Shown here piece after piece: positions 1 to 6,815 of a DNA stretch of 41,578 nucleotides. Where the stretch lies: positions 759,927-801,504 of the forward strand of contig NZ_CP047901.1 in NCBI RefSeq assembly GCF_009936135.1, read 5' to 3'. Under the pieces are notes generated by a model. That model was not told the DNA's origin. It did not search any database and saw only the letters and a list, made by a program, of their open reading frames with translations. The stretch comes from Candidatus Chazhemtobacterium aquaticus (GTDB lineage Bacteria; Patescibacteriota; Microgenomatia; UBA1400; Chazhemtobacteraceae). Position 1 is the first letter of the stretch. Every line of letters begins with the position of its first letter. A program made the translations under genes and the position numbers.

Positions 1-131
1 CTCCCTTCCTCTATTCATGTCATCTCCGCCAACCACTTCTCCATCACCCAAAAATACTCACGCCTCCGTCACGATCCTCAAAAACTCGGGCAAATCCTCA
101 GAAAAATCATCTCTAATCACTAAGACAGTTC

Positions 132-296
132 CAAAAAGCCCCACATCAGCGGTCGAAGCAGGCGTTTTTCCCGGTAGGAAACCAGGTGGGGTGAGCTGTC
201 TGGGTCTCGCCGAAGCTGAACAACAGAACACGTCTCCCCTTTACAAAAAGCTTGTGCAGGAAAAAATCCTGCTCACTACTTCGCTTTTGTAGGGCT
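132..296 (-). ncRNA. Putative structured small RNA (about 165 nt)
   Basis: No convincing protein is encoded here. Read on the minus strand, a nine-base-pair terminal stem (AGCCCTACA at 296-288 with TGTGGGGCT at 145-137, one G-U pair) closes the region, and a run of T (137-133) follows directly, as in an intrinsic terminator. The 5' base of the stem is 7 nt after a clear TATAAT box, which is the expected transcription start. Inside are smaller hairpins: GCAGG/CCTGC, GGGG/CCCC and CCTGG/CCGGG. Size and layout would fit 6S-like or another housekeeping RNA, but I recognise no conserved SRP, RNase P or tmRNA core, so the family is unassigned. Confidence 0.45.
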
Positions 297-302
297 AAAT
301 TT

Positions 303-331
303 ATTATACCAACATCAAACAATACCCCCAA
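303..331 (-). promoter_or_regulatory. Promoter of the small RNA
   Basis: On the minus strand a TTGGGG -35 (331-326) and a perfect TATAAT -10 (308-303) are 17 nt apart. A TG dinucleotide just upstream of the -10 makes it an extended -10 promoter. The predicted start falls on the first base of the terminal stem of the RNA. Confidence 0.6.
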
Positions 332-332
332 C

Positions 333-1415
333 CTACCACTCCACCCTTGATCCCTCACCCAAAAACATACCCAATGCCCCATTCTGACTAACTGACTTAA
401 CCAACGTGTTATTTCCCAAAATACTGTTATCAATCACTTTTGGCATATTATCCAACTCAACCCCCTCCATTAAGACCGAGTTCTCTACCCGACAGCCAAC
501 AATCTTACTTCCATGATAGATACTTGTATATGGTCCAATAAAACTATCCTTAACCACCACTCCATCACCAATTCTCACCGGACCCCTAATCACCGAGTTA
601 ATCACCCTGCTCCTCTTTCCAATCTCCACCCTTCCTTCAACCCTTGAGTCCTTATCCACCTTACCCAGAATCTTCCTCTCAGCTAATCTATCAAGCAGAT
701 ACTGATTACTCTCCAGCCAATCACCAAACTTACCCGGATCTAACCACATACCTCCATATTTTCTCACCTCAATTCTTAACCCCTTATCAATCATCCACTG
801 ATACAAGTCCGGGATTTCATACTCACCCCTTGCCGACGGTCTGAGTCTATTTCTTCCTCGAAAAGCTCCAAAAGCGCTATCACTCAAGAAATACAATCCC
901 GGCACTGCCATCTTGTGTGGCGGTTTCTTAGGCTTCTCCACGTACTTAAGCAATCTCCCCTTCTTATCAAAATACGGCACCCCCATTCTTACATTCTCTT
1001 CATGTTCTACCATCGTCACCATTCCTTCCATATCACCTTTATCAAAACTCTCTACCAAATCATCGATACCATCTACGAAAATATTATCTCCTAAGTGAAA
1101 TACAAACCGACTTCCTTTCAAAAAATCTTCCGCTACCTCCACAATATTAGCCAGCCCCTTAGGTTCAGGTTGCAAAATATACCAAAACTTAGCTCCCCAC
1201 TTTCTTCCATCACCCAACACCTCTTTTGCATACTCAAGCTGACCAGGATTATATGTAATCCCAATCTCCTTTATACCCGCTTTAATCAAAGTCATGATCG
1301 GATACTCCACCAACATCTTGTTTGCCACCGGAATAAAATGCTTATTCACACTATACGTCACCGGCCTCATTCTTGTCCCTCGTCCTCCTATCGGCACCAG
1401 TCCCTTCATACTCAC
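333..1415 (-). CDS. RmlA-like glucose-1-phosphate thymidylyltransferase / sugar nucleotidyltransferase
   Basis: This 360-residue cytoplasmic enzyme probably joins a sugar-1-phosphate to an NTP to make an NDP-sugar for cell-surface polysaccharide. The N-terminal nucleotide-binding signature GGRGTRMRPVT (residues 11-21) and the metal-binding HLGDNIF stretch are typical of the RmlA/GlmU nucleotidyltransferase fold. The C-terminal third (from about residue 265) has hexapeptide-like I/V-G-x-x repeats, expected for a left-handed beta-helix, so it is the long form of the family. The start is taken as GTG at 1415 because a TACAAT -10 box ends exactly 6 nt upstream; the ATG two codons later is an alternative. 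The exact sugar and nucleotide specificity cannot be read from the sequence. Confidence 0.85.
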   Translation of the reverse strand: MSMKGLVPIGGRGTRMRPVTYSVNKHFIPVANKMLVEYPIMTLIKAGIKEIGITYNPGQLEYAKEVLGDGRKWGAKFWYILQPEPKGLANIVEVAEDFLKGSRFVFHLGDNIFVDGIDDLVESFDKGDMEGMVTMVEHEENVRMGVPYFDKKGRLLKYVEKPKKPPHKMAVPGLYFLSDSAFGAFRGRNRLRPSARGEYEIPDLYQWMIDKGLRIEVRKYGGMWLDPGKFGDWLESNQYLLDRLAERKILGKVDKDSRVEGRVEIGKRSRVINSVIRGPVRIGDGVVVKDSFIGPYTSIYHGSKIVGCRVENSVLMEGVELDNMPKVIDNSILGNNTLVKSVSQNGALGMFLGEGSRVEW

Positions 1416-1464
1416 TCAACCATTGTATACCAAACCAGCAACTCCTCGTGTTAAAATATCCACC

Positions 1465-1677
1465 ATGGCCCCTTCATCATCAAACTCAAAAAACACTGGT
1501 CTACTTGCCTTTTTACGCTCTGTTAAGGTAGAATTAGACCTCGTCAAATGGCCTGACCGCCAAGAGACAATTAGGCTCACTACTATTGTCGTAGTCGCCA
1601 GCCTAATCGTCGCCATATACATAGGCGGCCTTGATTATATATTTACTCAACTAGTCACTCTCATAGTCACTCGTTAA
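1465..1677 (+). CDS. secE: Preprotein translocase subunit SecE
   Basis: This 70-residue protein has the bacterial SecE layout: a short polar N-terminus, an amphipathic helix containing VKVELDLVKWPDRQE (SecE signature K-x-E-x-x-K-x-x-W-P), and one C-terminal membrane helix. It would clamp SecY in the Sec translocon. The identification rests on that motif and on its position 1 nt before nusG. ATG 1465 is chosen because it begins just before the conserved region and follows a TAAAAT -10-like box by 7 nt; the open frame runs further upstream but only over the divergent gene. There is no Shine-Dalgarno sequence. Confidence 0.9.
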   Translation: MAPSSSNSKNTGLLAFLRSVKVELDLVKWPDRQETIRLTTIVVVASLIVAIYIGGLDYIFTQLVTLIVTR

Positions 1678-1678
1678 T

Positions 1679-2317
1679 ATGGCAACCAAAAAGTCTTCCA
1701 CCATTAAAAAAATCAAAAAGGTAAAAAAGACCAAAAAGTCTAAACTCACTAAGGCCAATCCCCACCACCTCATTATCTCCAAGACCGAGAACCCCAAAGC
1801 CCACTGGTATGTCATTCACACCTACGCCGCTCACGAACTTAAAACCGCCAAGACTCTGGAACAAAAAGTCTTGACCTTAGGTCTTGATAACTATATCAAA
1901 GAGATCCTCATTCCCACTCAAGAAAAAATCAAGATCAATAAGGGTAAAAAATCCACCATCCAAGAAAAAATCTTCCCCGGCTATCTCCTTATTCGCATGG
2001 AGGTCAATGACGACTCCTGGCTAGCTGTTCGTACCACCCAAGGCATCACTGGCTTTGTCGGTACCGGTTCACAACCCACTCGCCTTCCCCAAGAAGAAGT
2101 TGATGCCATCAAAAAATTCATCTCTCAGGAGACTCCCAAATTCCAAGCCTCCTTCTCACTAGGCGAAGCCATCAAAATCGTCGAGGGTCCATTTGCAGAC
2201 ATGCTTGGTACCGTCAACAAGATTGACGAGGACAAAGGTAAGGTCACCGTTCTTGTCTCCATCTTCGGTCGCGAAACTCCAGTCGAACTCGATTTTCTCC
2301 AAGTCTCCAAGATCTAA
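1679..2317 (+). CDS. nusG: Transcription termination/antitermination factor NusG
   Basis: This 212-residue protein binds RNA polymerase and couples transcription to Rho or ribosomes. The NGN domain starts at about residue 42 (HWYVIHTYAAHE) and contains the IFPGYLLIRM stretch typical of NusG. The C-terminal KOW domain (about 165-210) contains EGPFADMLGTVNKID. The N-terminus carries an extra tail of about 40 residues very rich in lysine, absent from model NusG proteins. The start codon lies 1 nt after the secE stop, so translation is probably coupled. No Shine-Dalgarno sequence is visible. Confidence 0.95.
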   Translation: MATKKSSTIKKIKKVKKTKKSKLTKANPHHLIISKTENPKAHWYVIHTYAAHELKTAKTLEQKVLTLGLDNYIKEILIPTQEKIKINKGKKSTIQEKIFPGYLLIRMEVNDDSWLAVRTTQGITGFVGTGSQPTRLPQEEVDAIKKFISQETPKFQASFSLGEAIKIVEGPFADMLGTVNKIDEDKGKVTVLVSIFGRETPVELDFLQVSKI

Positions 2318-2396
2318 GTCTCTTTTTTCCCTCACCTTTCTTTCCCTTACTCTACTCCCTCTTGATCTCTGCGGCCAAAACCCCTACTCTTTAACT

Positions 2397-2708
2397 ATGA
2401 ACTCCAAAACTCTGCTAGCCGCTCTGCCACTAGCTCTAATCACCGGCGCCTTAGCCAGTGCCATTATCTTCTTCCCCGACTCCAAAGACATCAGACCCCG
2501 TGCCTCAGACCCAGCCACTTTCAACCCTTCCCCCACCCTAACTCCAACCACTACTCCAGATTCACCCACAGCTCAACCAGAAATAGTCTGTAGCGACCTA
2601 TACTCTCCCGTCTGTGGATCCGACAATCTCACCTACGACTCAGCTTGTGAAGCCCAACTTGCCGGCGTTCAAGTCATCTCCGACTCTCCTTGTCCACAAA
2701 CCAACTAA
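2397..2708 (+). CDS. Small exported protein with a Kazal-type domain
   Basis: This 103-residue protein has an N-terminal membrane or signal segment (about residues 4-24), a Pro/Thr/Ser-rich linker (about 35-62), and a C-terminal module with C-x7-C-x10-C spacing containing YSPVCGSDNLTYDSAC. That is the core signature of Kazal serine-protease inhibitor domains. Only four cysteines are present in the module, where classical Kazal domains have six. Position EAQLAGV, where bacterial relatives often carry a Cys, has Leu. A role in inhibiting proteases outside the cell is inferred from the family only. ATG 2397 is chosen because a TACTCT -10 box (2385-2390) ends 6 nt before it. Confidence 0.75.
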   Translation: MNSKTLLAALPLALITGALASAIIFFPDSKDIRPRASDPATFNPSPTLTPTTTPDSPTAQPEIVCSDLYSPVCGSDNLTYDSACEAQLAGVQVISDSPCPQTN

Positions 2709-2712
2709 CTTC

Positions 2713-2740
2713 TTGACATTCTCCAAAAAATCCATACAAT
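2713..2740 (+). promoter_or_regulatory. Promoter TTGACA-16-TACAAT
   Basis: A consensus -35 TTGACA (2713-2718) and a -10 TACAAT (2735-2740) are 16 nt apart. No reading frame starts at the expected site; instead a hairpin-rich stretch with a terminator follows, which suggests an RNA gene. Confidence 0.6.
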
Positions 2741-2746
2741 CTAAAA

Positions 2747-2925
2747 CCAAGTTCGCTCCCCTGGACGAACAATCGCGCACATGACGGGGCACCTTTCCGC
2801 TTCCCCCCCACCAGGTGCCATCGCACACGCCAGCCGCTTAAGCTTTTTACTTCTTAATGCTGGCCCTACCAACCCGGGTGGTTCATCAACACTTCTCTAC
2901 CAACACCACCCGGGTCTCTTTTTTC
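2747..2925 (+). ncRNA. Putative structured small RNA (about 180 nt)
   Basis: The segment lies between a consensus promoter and an intrinsic terminator and has no plausible coding frame. It forms a series of hairpins: GTTCG/CGAAC (2751-2755 with 2766-2770), GGCACCT/AGGTGCC (2788-2794 with 2813-2819), and GCCAGC/GCTGGC (2829-2834 with 2859-2864) extended by TTAAG/CTTAA. The terminator stem is last. The GC content is clearly higher than in other intergenic DNA here. I see no signature of SRP RNA, RNase P or tmRNA. 6S RNA is possible by length only. Confidence 0.45.
2872..2924 (+). terminator. Intrinsic terminator of the small RNA
   Basis: A perfect ten-base-pair stem, ACCCGGGTGG (2872-2881) with CCACCCGGGT (2906-2915), encloses a 24-nt loop and is followed by a T run (2919-2924). 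It abuts the stop codon of the convergent gene and may also act for that gene. Confidence 0.75.
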
Positions 2926-3350
2926 TATAAAACCTTTACCTCTTTCCCACTCACCTTCTCCAGAAACGGCTTCACCTCTCTTCTATGTCTCTCTTTCTCC
3001 CTTTCCTTCTCATCCACTTGACCGGCCTCAATCCCTCCGGCCCTCAACTCACCAGAACCACCAAACACAAAAAATGACCCCTTTCTAATAATTAAAAAGC
3101 CCACGTCCGCAAAGTCCATATCTCGAATCTCTTCTCGAGTCTTTCCCAACAACTCAGAATCACCCTTCACAATATCCCAATGTCTATAGTTTTCCGTACC
3201 TAAGCGCATCCTAGCCCCACTTTCATCTCTGATTAACACAAACTTCAATACTCTAACTCCATCCGGAAAATCAAAACCTTGATCATTCTCATTTATCACA
3301 AATACTCGGCCTAGCCTCTCAAACTCCCCTCTATCTTCAATATTTTCCAT
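2925..3350 (-). CDS. Hypothetical protein, 141 aa
   Basis: I do not recognise the family. The protein is soluble, charged and mixed alpha/beta, with no signal peptide or membrane helix. The C-terminal quarter (about residues 108-141) is a highly charged stretch rich in Glu, Lys and Arg that is probably helical. The start is an ATG with an extended -10-like TGGTAAATT box ending 7 nt upstream, consistent with a near-leaderless message. It is divergent from rplK and convergent with the putative small RNA. The G-rich codons match other minus-strand genes here, so it looks native. Confidence 0.65.
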   Translation of the reverse strand: MENIEDRGEFERLGRVFVINENDQGFDFPDGVRVLKFVLIRDESGARMRLGTENYRHWDIVKGDSELLGKTREEIRDMDFADVGFLIIRKGSFFVFGGSGELRAGGIEAGQVDEKEREKERHRREVKPFLEKVSGKEVKVL

Positions 3351-3396
3351 GCCGTCTAATTTACCACATCAACACCAACGCCCATACTTTTTATGA

Positions 3397-3539
3397 TATA
3401 ATTCCCTCACCACACAGTTGTGTGGGAGCGTTTGCCTACAAGCGCGAAATCTGACAGCAACGACGAAAACTTCTCATAAACCTAATCGTCTAGTAATAAT
3501 TTCCCCTTGTAGTCTTTACGTGTATTAGCTAAACAAATC
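3397..3539 (+). promoter_or_regulatory. Promoter and structured leader of the rplK-rplA operon
   Basis: An extended -10 TGATATAAT (TATAAT at 3397-3402) is followed by about 130 nt of untranslated leader, unusual in a window where most genes look leaderless. The leader starts with hairpin CCACAC/GTGTGG (3410-3415 with 3420-3425) and holds a second possible hairpin, GACGA/TCGTC. By analogy with known L1-controlled rplK-rplA operons it may be the binding site for autoregulation by L1. That role is inferred, and the L1 site was not matched in detail. Confidence 0.5.
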
Positions 3540-3968
3540 ATGGCTGCTAAAAAAGTAAAAACCATTCTTAAACTCAATCTCCAAGCCGGAGCTGCCACTC
3601 CAGCCCCCCCTACCGGACCAGCTCTAGGACAACACGGTGTCCCTATCATGGACTTCGTTAATCAATACAACGAAGCCACCAAAGATCTAAGAGGCCAGGT
3701 CGTCCCCGCCGTTGTCACTATCTATGAGGACCGCACCTTCACCTTTGTCACCAAGTTAGCTCCTGTTGCCGACCTGATCAAACAAACTCTAAAACTTAAA
3801 AAAGGCGCCGCCAATGTCAAAAAAGACACCGCCGGTACTCTCTCTCAAGCTCAACTAAAAGAAATCGCCGAGAAAAAACTTCAAGACCTTAACACCACCG
3901 ATGTTGAGGCTGCCATGAAGATCGTCTCCGGCACTGCTCGCTCCATGGGCGTCAAAATCAGTAAATAA
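3540..3968 (+). CDS. rplK: Large-subunit ribosomal protein uL11
   Basis: This 142-residue protein matches bacterial L11 along its length. The N-terminal domain has KLNLQAGAATPAPPTGPALG followed by the conserved HGVPIMDF region. The C-terminal rRNA-binding domain has TFTFVTKLAPVADLI and ends with GTARSMGVKI. It builds the GTPase-associated centre with 23S rRNA at the base of the L7/L12 stalk. It is the first gene of a pair with rplA (8 nt gap) behind a leader of about 130 nt. No Shine-Dalgarno sequence precedes the ATG. Confidence 0.97.
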   Translation: MAAKKVKTILKLNLQAGAATPAPPTGPALGQHGVPIMDFVNQYNEATKDLRGQVVPAVVTIYEDRTFTFVTKLAPVADLIKQTLKLKKGAANVKKDTAGTLSQAQLKEIAEKKLQDLNTTDVEAAMKIVSGTARSMGVKISK

Positions 3969-3976
3969 ACAAGAAT

Positions 3977-4939
3977 ATGGGTAAAAAGAAAATTGTCCAA
4001 CTAGACGATACTCAGTCCACTCCTGAAAAGAAAGCCAAAAAGGAAATGTTTCGCTGGGAACAAGCCTACACCGACCTTAAAGACAAAACAGCCGACATCC
4101 TTCGCCAAGCTCGTCTTAAACCAGAACAAATTGCTTCCATGGCTGATGGTGAACTCTTAAGTCTTGAGGGTGTTGGACCAGCTGCCCTAGAAGAAATCAG
4201 ATCCAAATATCCAGCTACCCTAGCTCAAACCAAACCAGAAACTCAATCCAAAGAGGCTAAGGAGGTTAAAACCAAAACCAAAGAATCCACGCCAAAAGAA
4301 ACTAAATCTACTACCCAACATCCCAAGACCCGACACCCTCGCAATACCATTGGCCGATCTAACATCTACAAATCCCAGAAGGCGAAACTAAAAGTCGACA
4401 TCTATCCCCTCTCCACCGCAGTCAAGATGCTTCGCGAAGTCTCCTACTCGATCCACAAAACCGTCGAACTCCATCTTAACGTCAAAGAAACTGGCATCAG
4501 AGGCGAGGTCTCTCTTCCTCACTCAATCGGCAAAGAAACTCGCGTCGCTATTTTTACTCCAGAGCTAGGCGACAAGATCAAGTCCGGCAAAATCGACTTT
4601 GATATCCTTCTGGCCAAACCCGCTGACATGCCCTTAATTGCCCCCCTCGCCCGCGTTCTTGGACCCAAAGGCCTCATGCCCAACCCCAAGAGCAACACCA
4701 TCATCAATGATCCTGAAAAACGCAAACAAGAACTCGAAGCCAGCGCTCTACTCACCTATCGCACCGAGGCCAAAGCTCCTATCATTCACTTAAGTATCGG
4801 TAATCTTGACCAGAAAGACAAAGAACTAACTGAAAACATCAAAACCATCATCGACGCCATCGGCATCAGCAAAATCACCTCCGCCTACATCAAGTCAACC
4901 ATGAGCCCTTCTCTAAAGATAAGTCTCTCCTCTCTCTAA
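3977..4939 (+). CDS. rplA: Large-subunit ribosomal protein uL1 with an N-terminal HhH-like extension
   Basis: This 320-residue protein is about 90 residues longer than typical L1. The L1 core runs from about residue 128 to the end and contains the hallmark RVLGPKGLMPNPKSNTI and the two-domain L1 pattern. L1 forms the mobile stalk at the ribosomal E site and in many bacteria represses its own operon. The N-terminal extension has a helical segment (about 24-56), then LSLEGVGPAALEEI (61-74), which resembles a helix-hairpin-helix nucleic-acid-binding motif. A Lys/Thr/Glu-rich linker (about 85-125) follows. The extension is in frame and has the same codon style as the core, so it is probably real. 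Confidence 0.93.
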   Translation: MGKKKIVQLDDTQSTPEKKAKKEMFRWEQAYTDLKDKTADILRQARLKPEQIASMADGELLSLEGVGPAALEEIRSKYPATLAQTKPETQSKEAKEVKTKTKESTPKETKSTTQHPKTRHPRNTIGRSNIYKSQKAKLKVDIYPLSTAVKMLREVSYSIHKTVELHLNVKETGIRGEVSLPHSIGKETRVAIFTPELGDKIKSGKIDFDILLAKPADMPLIAPLARVLGPKGLMPNPKSNTIINDPEKRKQELEASALLTYRTEAKAPIIHLSIGNLDQKDKELTENIKTIIDAIGISKITSAYIKSTMSPSLKISLSSL

Positions 4940-4961
4940 CCAACCTTATTTTTCCCCAGTC

Positions 4962-4990
4962 TTGACAAGTATTCAGTCATCCACTACTCT
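4962..4990 (+). promoter_or_regulatory. Promoter TTGACA-17-TACTCT, leaderless
   Basis: A consensus -35 (4962-4967) and a -10 TACTCT (4985-4990) are 17 nt apart. The next ATG starts 6 nt after the -10, so the transcript should begin at or within a base of the start codon. Confidence 0.6.
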
Positions 4991-4996
4991 CAATGC

Positions 4997-5278
4997 ATGG
5001 AACAAAAAAAGCCAAGTTTATCGAAAGACCAGGTTAATGCAATGATAGAAAGAATAAAATCAGGAGAAAAACCATCACTTCGAGATCAAGACGAAGCTGT
5101 AGGCCGACAACGACAAGCCGCAGAAAAAGCAAAACAGGAAGTAGAAAAAACCATCAATAAATCTCTCAAAGATAGAGGTATCGGTCCAAGGGATAAACAG
5201 ATCACAATTGGCGGCCAAGAGGTAGACACGTCAAAAGTTCCTGGTTCTTCCGCAAATCTAGAATGGAATAAAGAATAA
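4997..5278 (+). CDS. Small charged hypothetical protein, 93 aa
   Basis: The family is not recognised. The protein is hydrophilic and probably mostly helical, with a long Lys/Glu/Gln-rich helix at about residues 25-58 and no signal or membrane segment. It lies between rplA and the rplJ leader and has its own promoter. Its message strand is rich in A and G, whereas the other plus-strand genes here are rich in C and poor in G. That reversed skew suggests either a recent arrival or an unusual amino-acid composition. Start ATG 4997 is fixed by the leaderless promoter. Confidence 0.65.
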   Translation: MEQKKPSLSKDQVNAMIERIKSGEKPSLRDQDEAVGRQRQAAEKAKQEVEKTINKSLKDRGIGPRDKQITIGGQEVDTSKVPGSSANLEWNKE

Positions 5279-5327
5279 TCTGCAACCTGATTAAGAACAG
5301 ACAGTTCCCTTTATCGCTAACATATGA

Positions 5328-5447
5328 TACAATCACCCTTACCTGAGATCGCAGGCAATCATTAAGCCCTGCGTAGGAAAAAACAGCCCAAACAATTCGT
5401 ATATCTTAAAAGGGCTCACAGTTTCTCGCTCTCAGGCGAGTTTTTTT
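5328..5447 (+). promoter_or_regulatory. L10-type ribosomal protein leader with promoter
   Basis: An extended -10 TGATACAAT (TACAAT at 5328-5333) is followed by a leader that closely resembles the bacterial L10 leader. A CCTGAGATCGCAGG element folds back on CCTGCGTAGG, the region bound by L10(L12)4. An AGCCC/GGGCT pairing (5388-5392 with 5412-5416) and a terminator hairpin follow. In the known family, excess L10-L12 complex binds the leader and shuts down rplJL by attenuation. The presence of the hairpin plus T run supports control by transcription attenuation here. Confidence 0.8.
5425..5447 (+). terminator. Attenuator terminator in the L10 leader
   Basis: The stem CTCGC/GCGAG (5425-5429 with 5436-5440) is followed by seven T residues (5441-5447), about 30 nt before the rplJ start codon. 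It is an intrinsic terminator placed for attenuation. Confidence 0.8.
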
Positions 5448-5476
5448 ATACCAATTTATTTTATTAAATCTACTCT

Positions 5477-6013
5477 ATGCCTAGCCTCAAAAACCAACAA
5501 CAGCTTGATCAGCTTCAACAAGCTCTCTCTCAATCAAAAGCCGCCATTCTTGTCGATTACGCCGGCATGTCTGTTCACAACATCAACCAGTTAAGAGCTC
5601 AAGTCAAATCAACTGGCGGTCACTTTAACGTGGTCAAAAACAGTCTCTTAGCTCTTGCCCTCAAGGACAGACTCAATGACCTGTCAGAAGACGCTCTTAA
5701 GGCCTTAGAAGGCCCCACCGCCCTCCTTCTTAGCTCAGCTGATGATCCTGTTTCCCCTGCTAAGGCTCTTGCCAAGTTCATATCCAACAATGACCTACCC
5801 AGCATTAAGATTGGCGTACTTGACAACAAAATCCTTTCCATCTCCGAAGTTGAAAATCTAGCCAAACTTCCTGGTCGAGAAGAACTCTTAGGCCAGCTAG
5901 TAGCTCAGCTCAACGCCCCCATCTATGGATTTGCTCAAGTTCTTAGAGCCAATCTCCAAAACCTAGTTTTTGCTCTTAATGCTGTCAAGCTTCAGAAAGA
6001 AGCTGCTGCATAA
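5477..6013 (+). CDS. rplJ: Large-subunit ribosomal protein uL10
   Basis: This 178-residue protein is the stalk base that anchors L7/L12 dimers and binds 23S rRNA next to L11. The N-terminal globular domain shows AAILVDYAGMSVHNINQLRA and HFNVVKNSLLALAL, both characteristic of L10. The C-terminal helix that binds L7/L12 N-termini is present (about 135-178). It is translated with rplL, whose start is 33 nt downstream, behind an L10-type autoregulatory leader. There is no Shine-Dalgarno sequence. Confidence 0.96.
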   Translation: MPSLKNQQQLDQLQQALSQSKAAILVDYAGMSVHNINQLRAQVKSTGGHFNVVKNSLLALALKDRLNDLSEDALKALEGPTALLLSSADDPVSPAKALAKFISNNDLPSIKIGVLDNKILSISEVENLAKLPGREELLGQLVAQLNAPIYGFAQVLRANLQNLVFALNAVKLQKEAAA

Positions 6014-6046
6014 CCAAATCAAATTAACAATTAGCTAATCACTCAC

Positions 6047-6439
6047 ATGGCAGAAGAAACTAACAAAAAACTTGATGAGATCATTGCTGCAGTCGAGAAA
6101 CTCTCTGTTCTCGAGCTAGCCGACCTCGTCAAAGCTCTTGAAGAGAAATTTGGCGTTAGCGCAGCCCCTGTTGCTGTTGCTGGAGCTGCTGCTCCCGCTG
6201 CTGCAGAAGCCGCCGCTGAAGAGAAAAGCGAATACGATGTCGTACTTGCCGATGCCGGTGCTAACAAAATCGCCGTCATTAAAGCTCTTCGTGAAATCAA
6301 GACCGATCTTGGTCTGGTTGAAGCCAAGACTCTTGCTGAGTCAGCTCCTAAACCAGTTCTTGAAGGTGCTAAGAAAGAGGATGCCGAAGCCGCTAAAGCC
6401 AAGCTTGAAGAAGCCGGTGCTAAAGTCGAGCTTAAGTAA
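6047..6439 (+). CDS. rplL: Large-subunit ribosomal protein bL12 (L7/L12)
   Basis: This 130-residue protein has the standard layout: an N-terminal dimerisation helix (about 1-33), an Ala-rich flexible hinge (about 40-58) and the C-terminal factor-binding domain. The last includes [20 protein letters not shown] and [16 protein letters not shown]. It recruits translation GTPases to the ribosome. It is the last gene of the rplJL operon and is followed by a strong terminator. rpoB, its usual neighbour in bacteria, is not next. Confidence 0.97.
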   Translation: MAEETNKKLDEIIAAVEKLSVLELADLVKALEEKFGVSAAPVAVAGAAAPAAAEAAAEEKSEYDVVLADAGANKIAVIKALREIKTDLGLVEAKTLAESAPKPVLEGAKKEDAEAAKAKLEEAGAKVELK

Positions 6440-6466
6440 ACTTAAACTTAAACTTAAACACAACTT

Positions 6467-6495
6467 AAAAAACCTCCAGCAATGGGGGTTTTTTA
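6467..6495 (+). terminator. Intrinsic terminator after rplL
   Basis: The sequence folds as AAAAAACCTCC / GGGGGTTTTTT around a short AGCAAT loop and ends in a T run. It sits 28 nt after the rplL stop and ends the operon. Confidence 0.85.
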
Positions 6496-6596
6496 TGTTA
6501 ACTCACCCCCCAACTATTTCCTTTTACAAAAACCCTGATACAATCCACTTTAGTACTTCATTATCAGCCATCTCTTATATATGGCTAATCTTGTAT

Positions 6597-6812
6597 ATGG
6601 GCAACATCGAACAGCCTGAACCTGATAACCCTGACCCTATCACGGCTATCGAAAACCAATGCCAACTGTATGGCCTAACCGATTTAGAAAGGCTTAAGCT
6701 CGCTGACCTCATCGCTTCCCATCTCTACGATCCTGACCCTCCCCCGTTAAATATCAACCAGGCTATTCAAACCATCCTTGATCAACGTGAAGAAACCTCC
6801 GAAGAAGACTAA
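6597..6812 (+). CDS. Small acidic hypothetical protein, 71 aa
   Basis: The family is not recognised. The protein is acidic and probably helical, with Pro/Asp-rich turns near residues 8-15 and 46-51 and a strongly acidic end. It has no membrane segment. The ATG at 6597 is preferred over an earlier in-frame ATG just after the rplL terminator because TGATACAAT (-10 at 6539-6544) lies between them. A TAATCT box 5 nt before the ATG offers a leaderless alternative. It is convergent with the large beta-CASP gene, whose stop is 3 nt away. Confidence 0.55.
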   Translation: MGNIEQPEPDNPDPITAIENQCQLYGLTDLERLKLADLIASHLYDPDPPPLNINQAIQTILDQREETSEED

Positions 6813-6815
6813 TCC

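Noticed and set aside
1-131. Possible start of a minus-strand gene leaving the window on the left
   Set aside because: Only six codons after the ATG at 18-16 are visible and no -10 box lies at the usual distance, so it cannot be supported.
146-433. Open frame across the first RNA candidate
   Set aside because: It overlaps the promoter, the terminal stem and the end of the nucleotidyltransferase gene, and its translation matches nothing.
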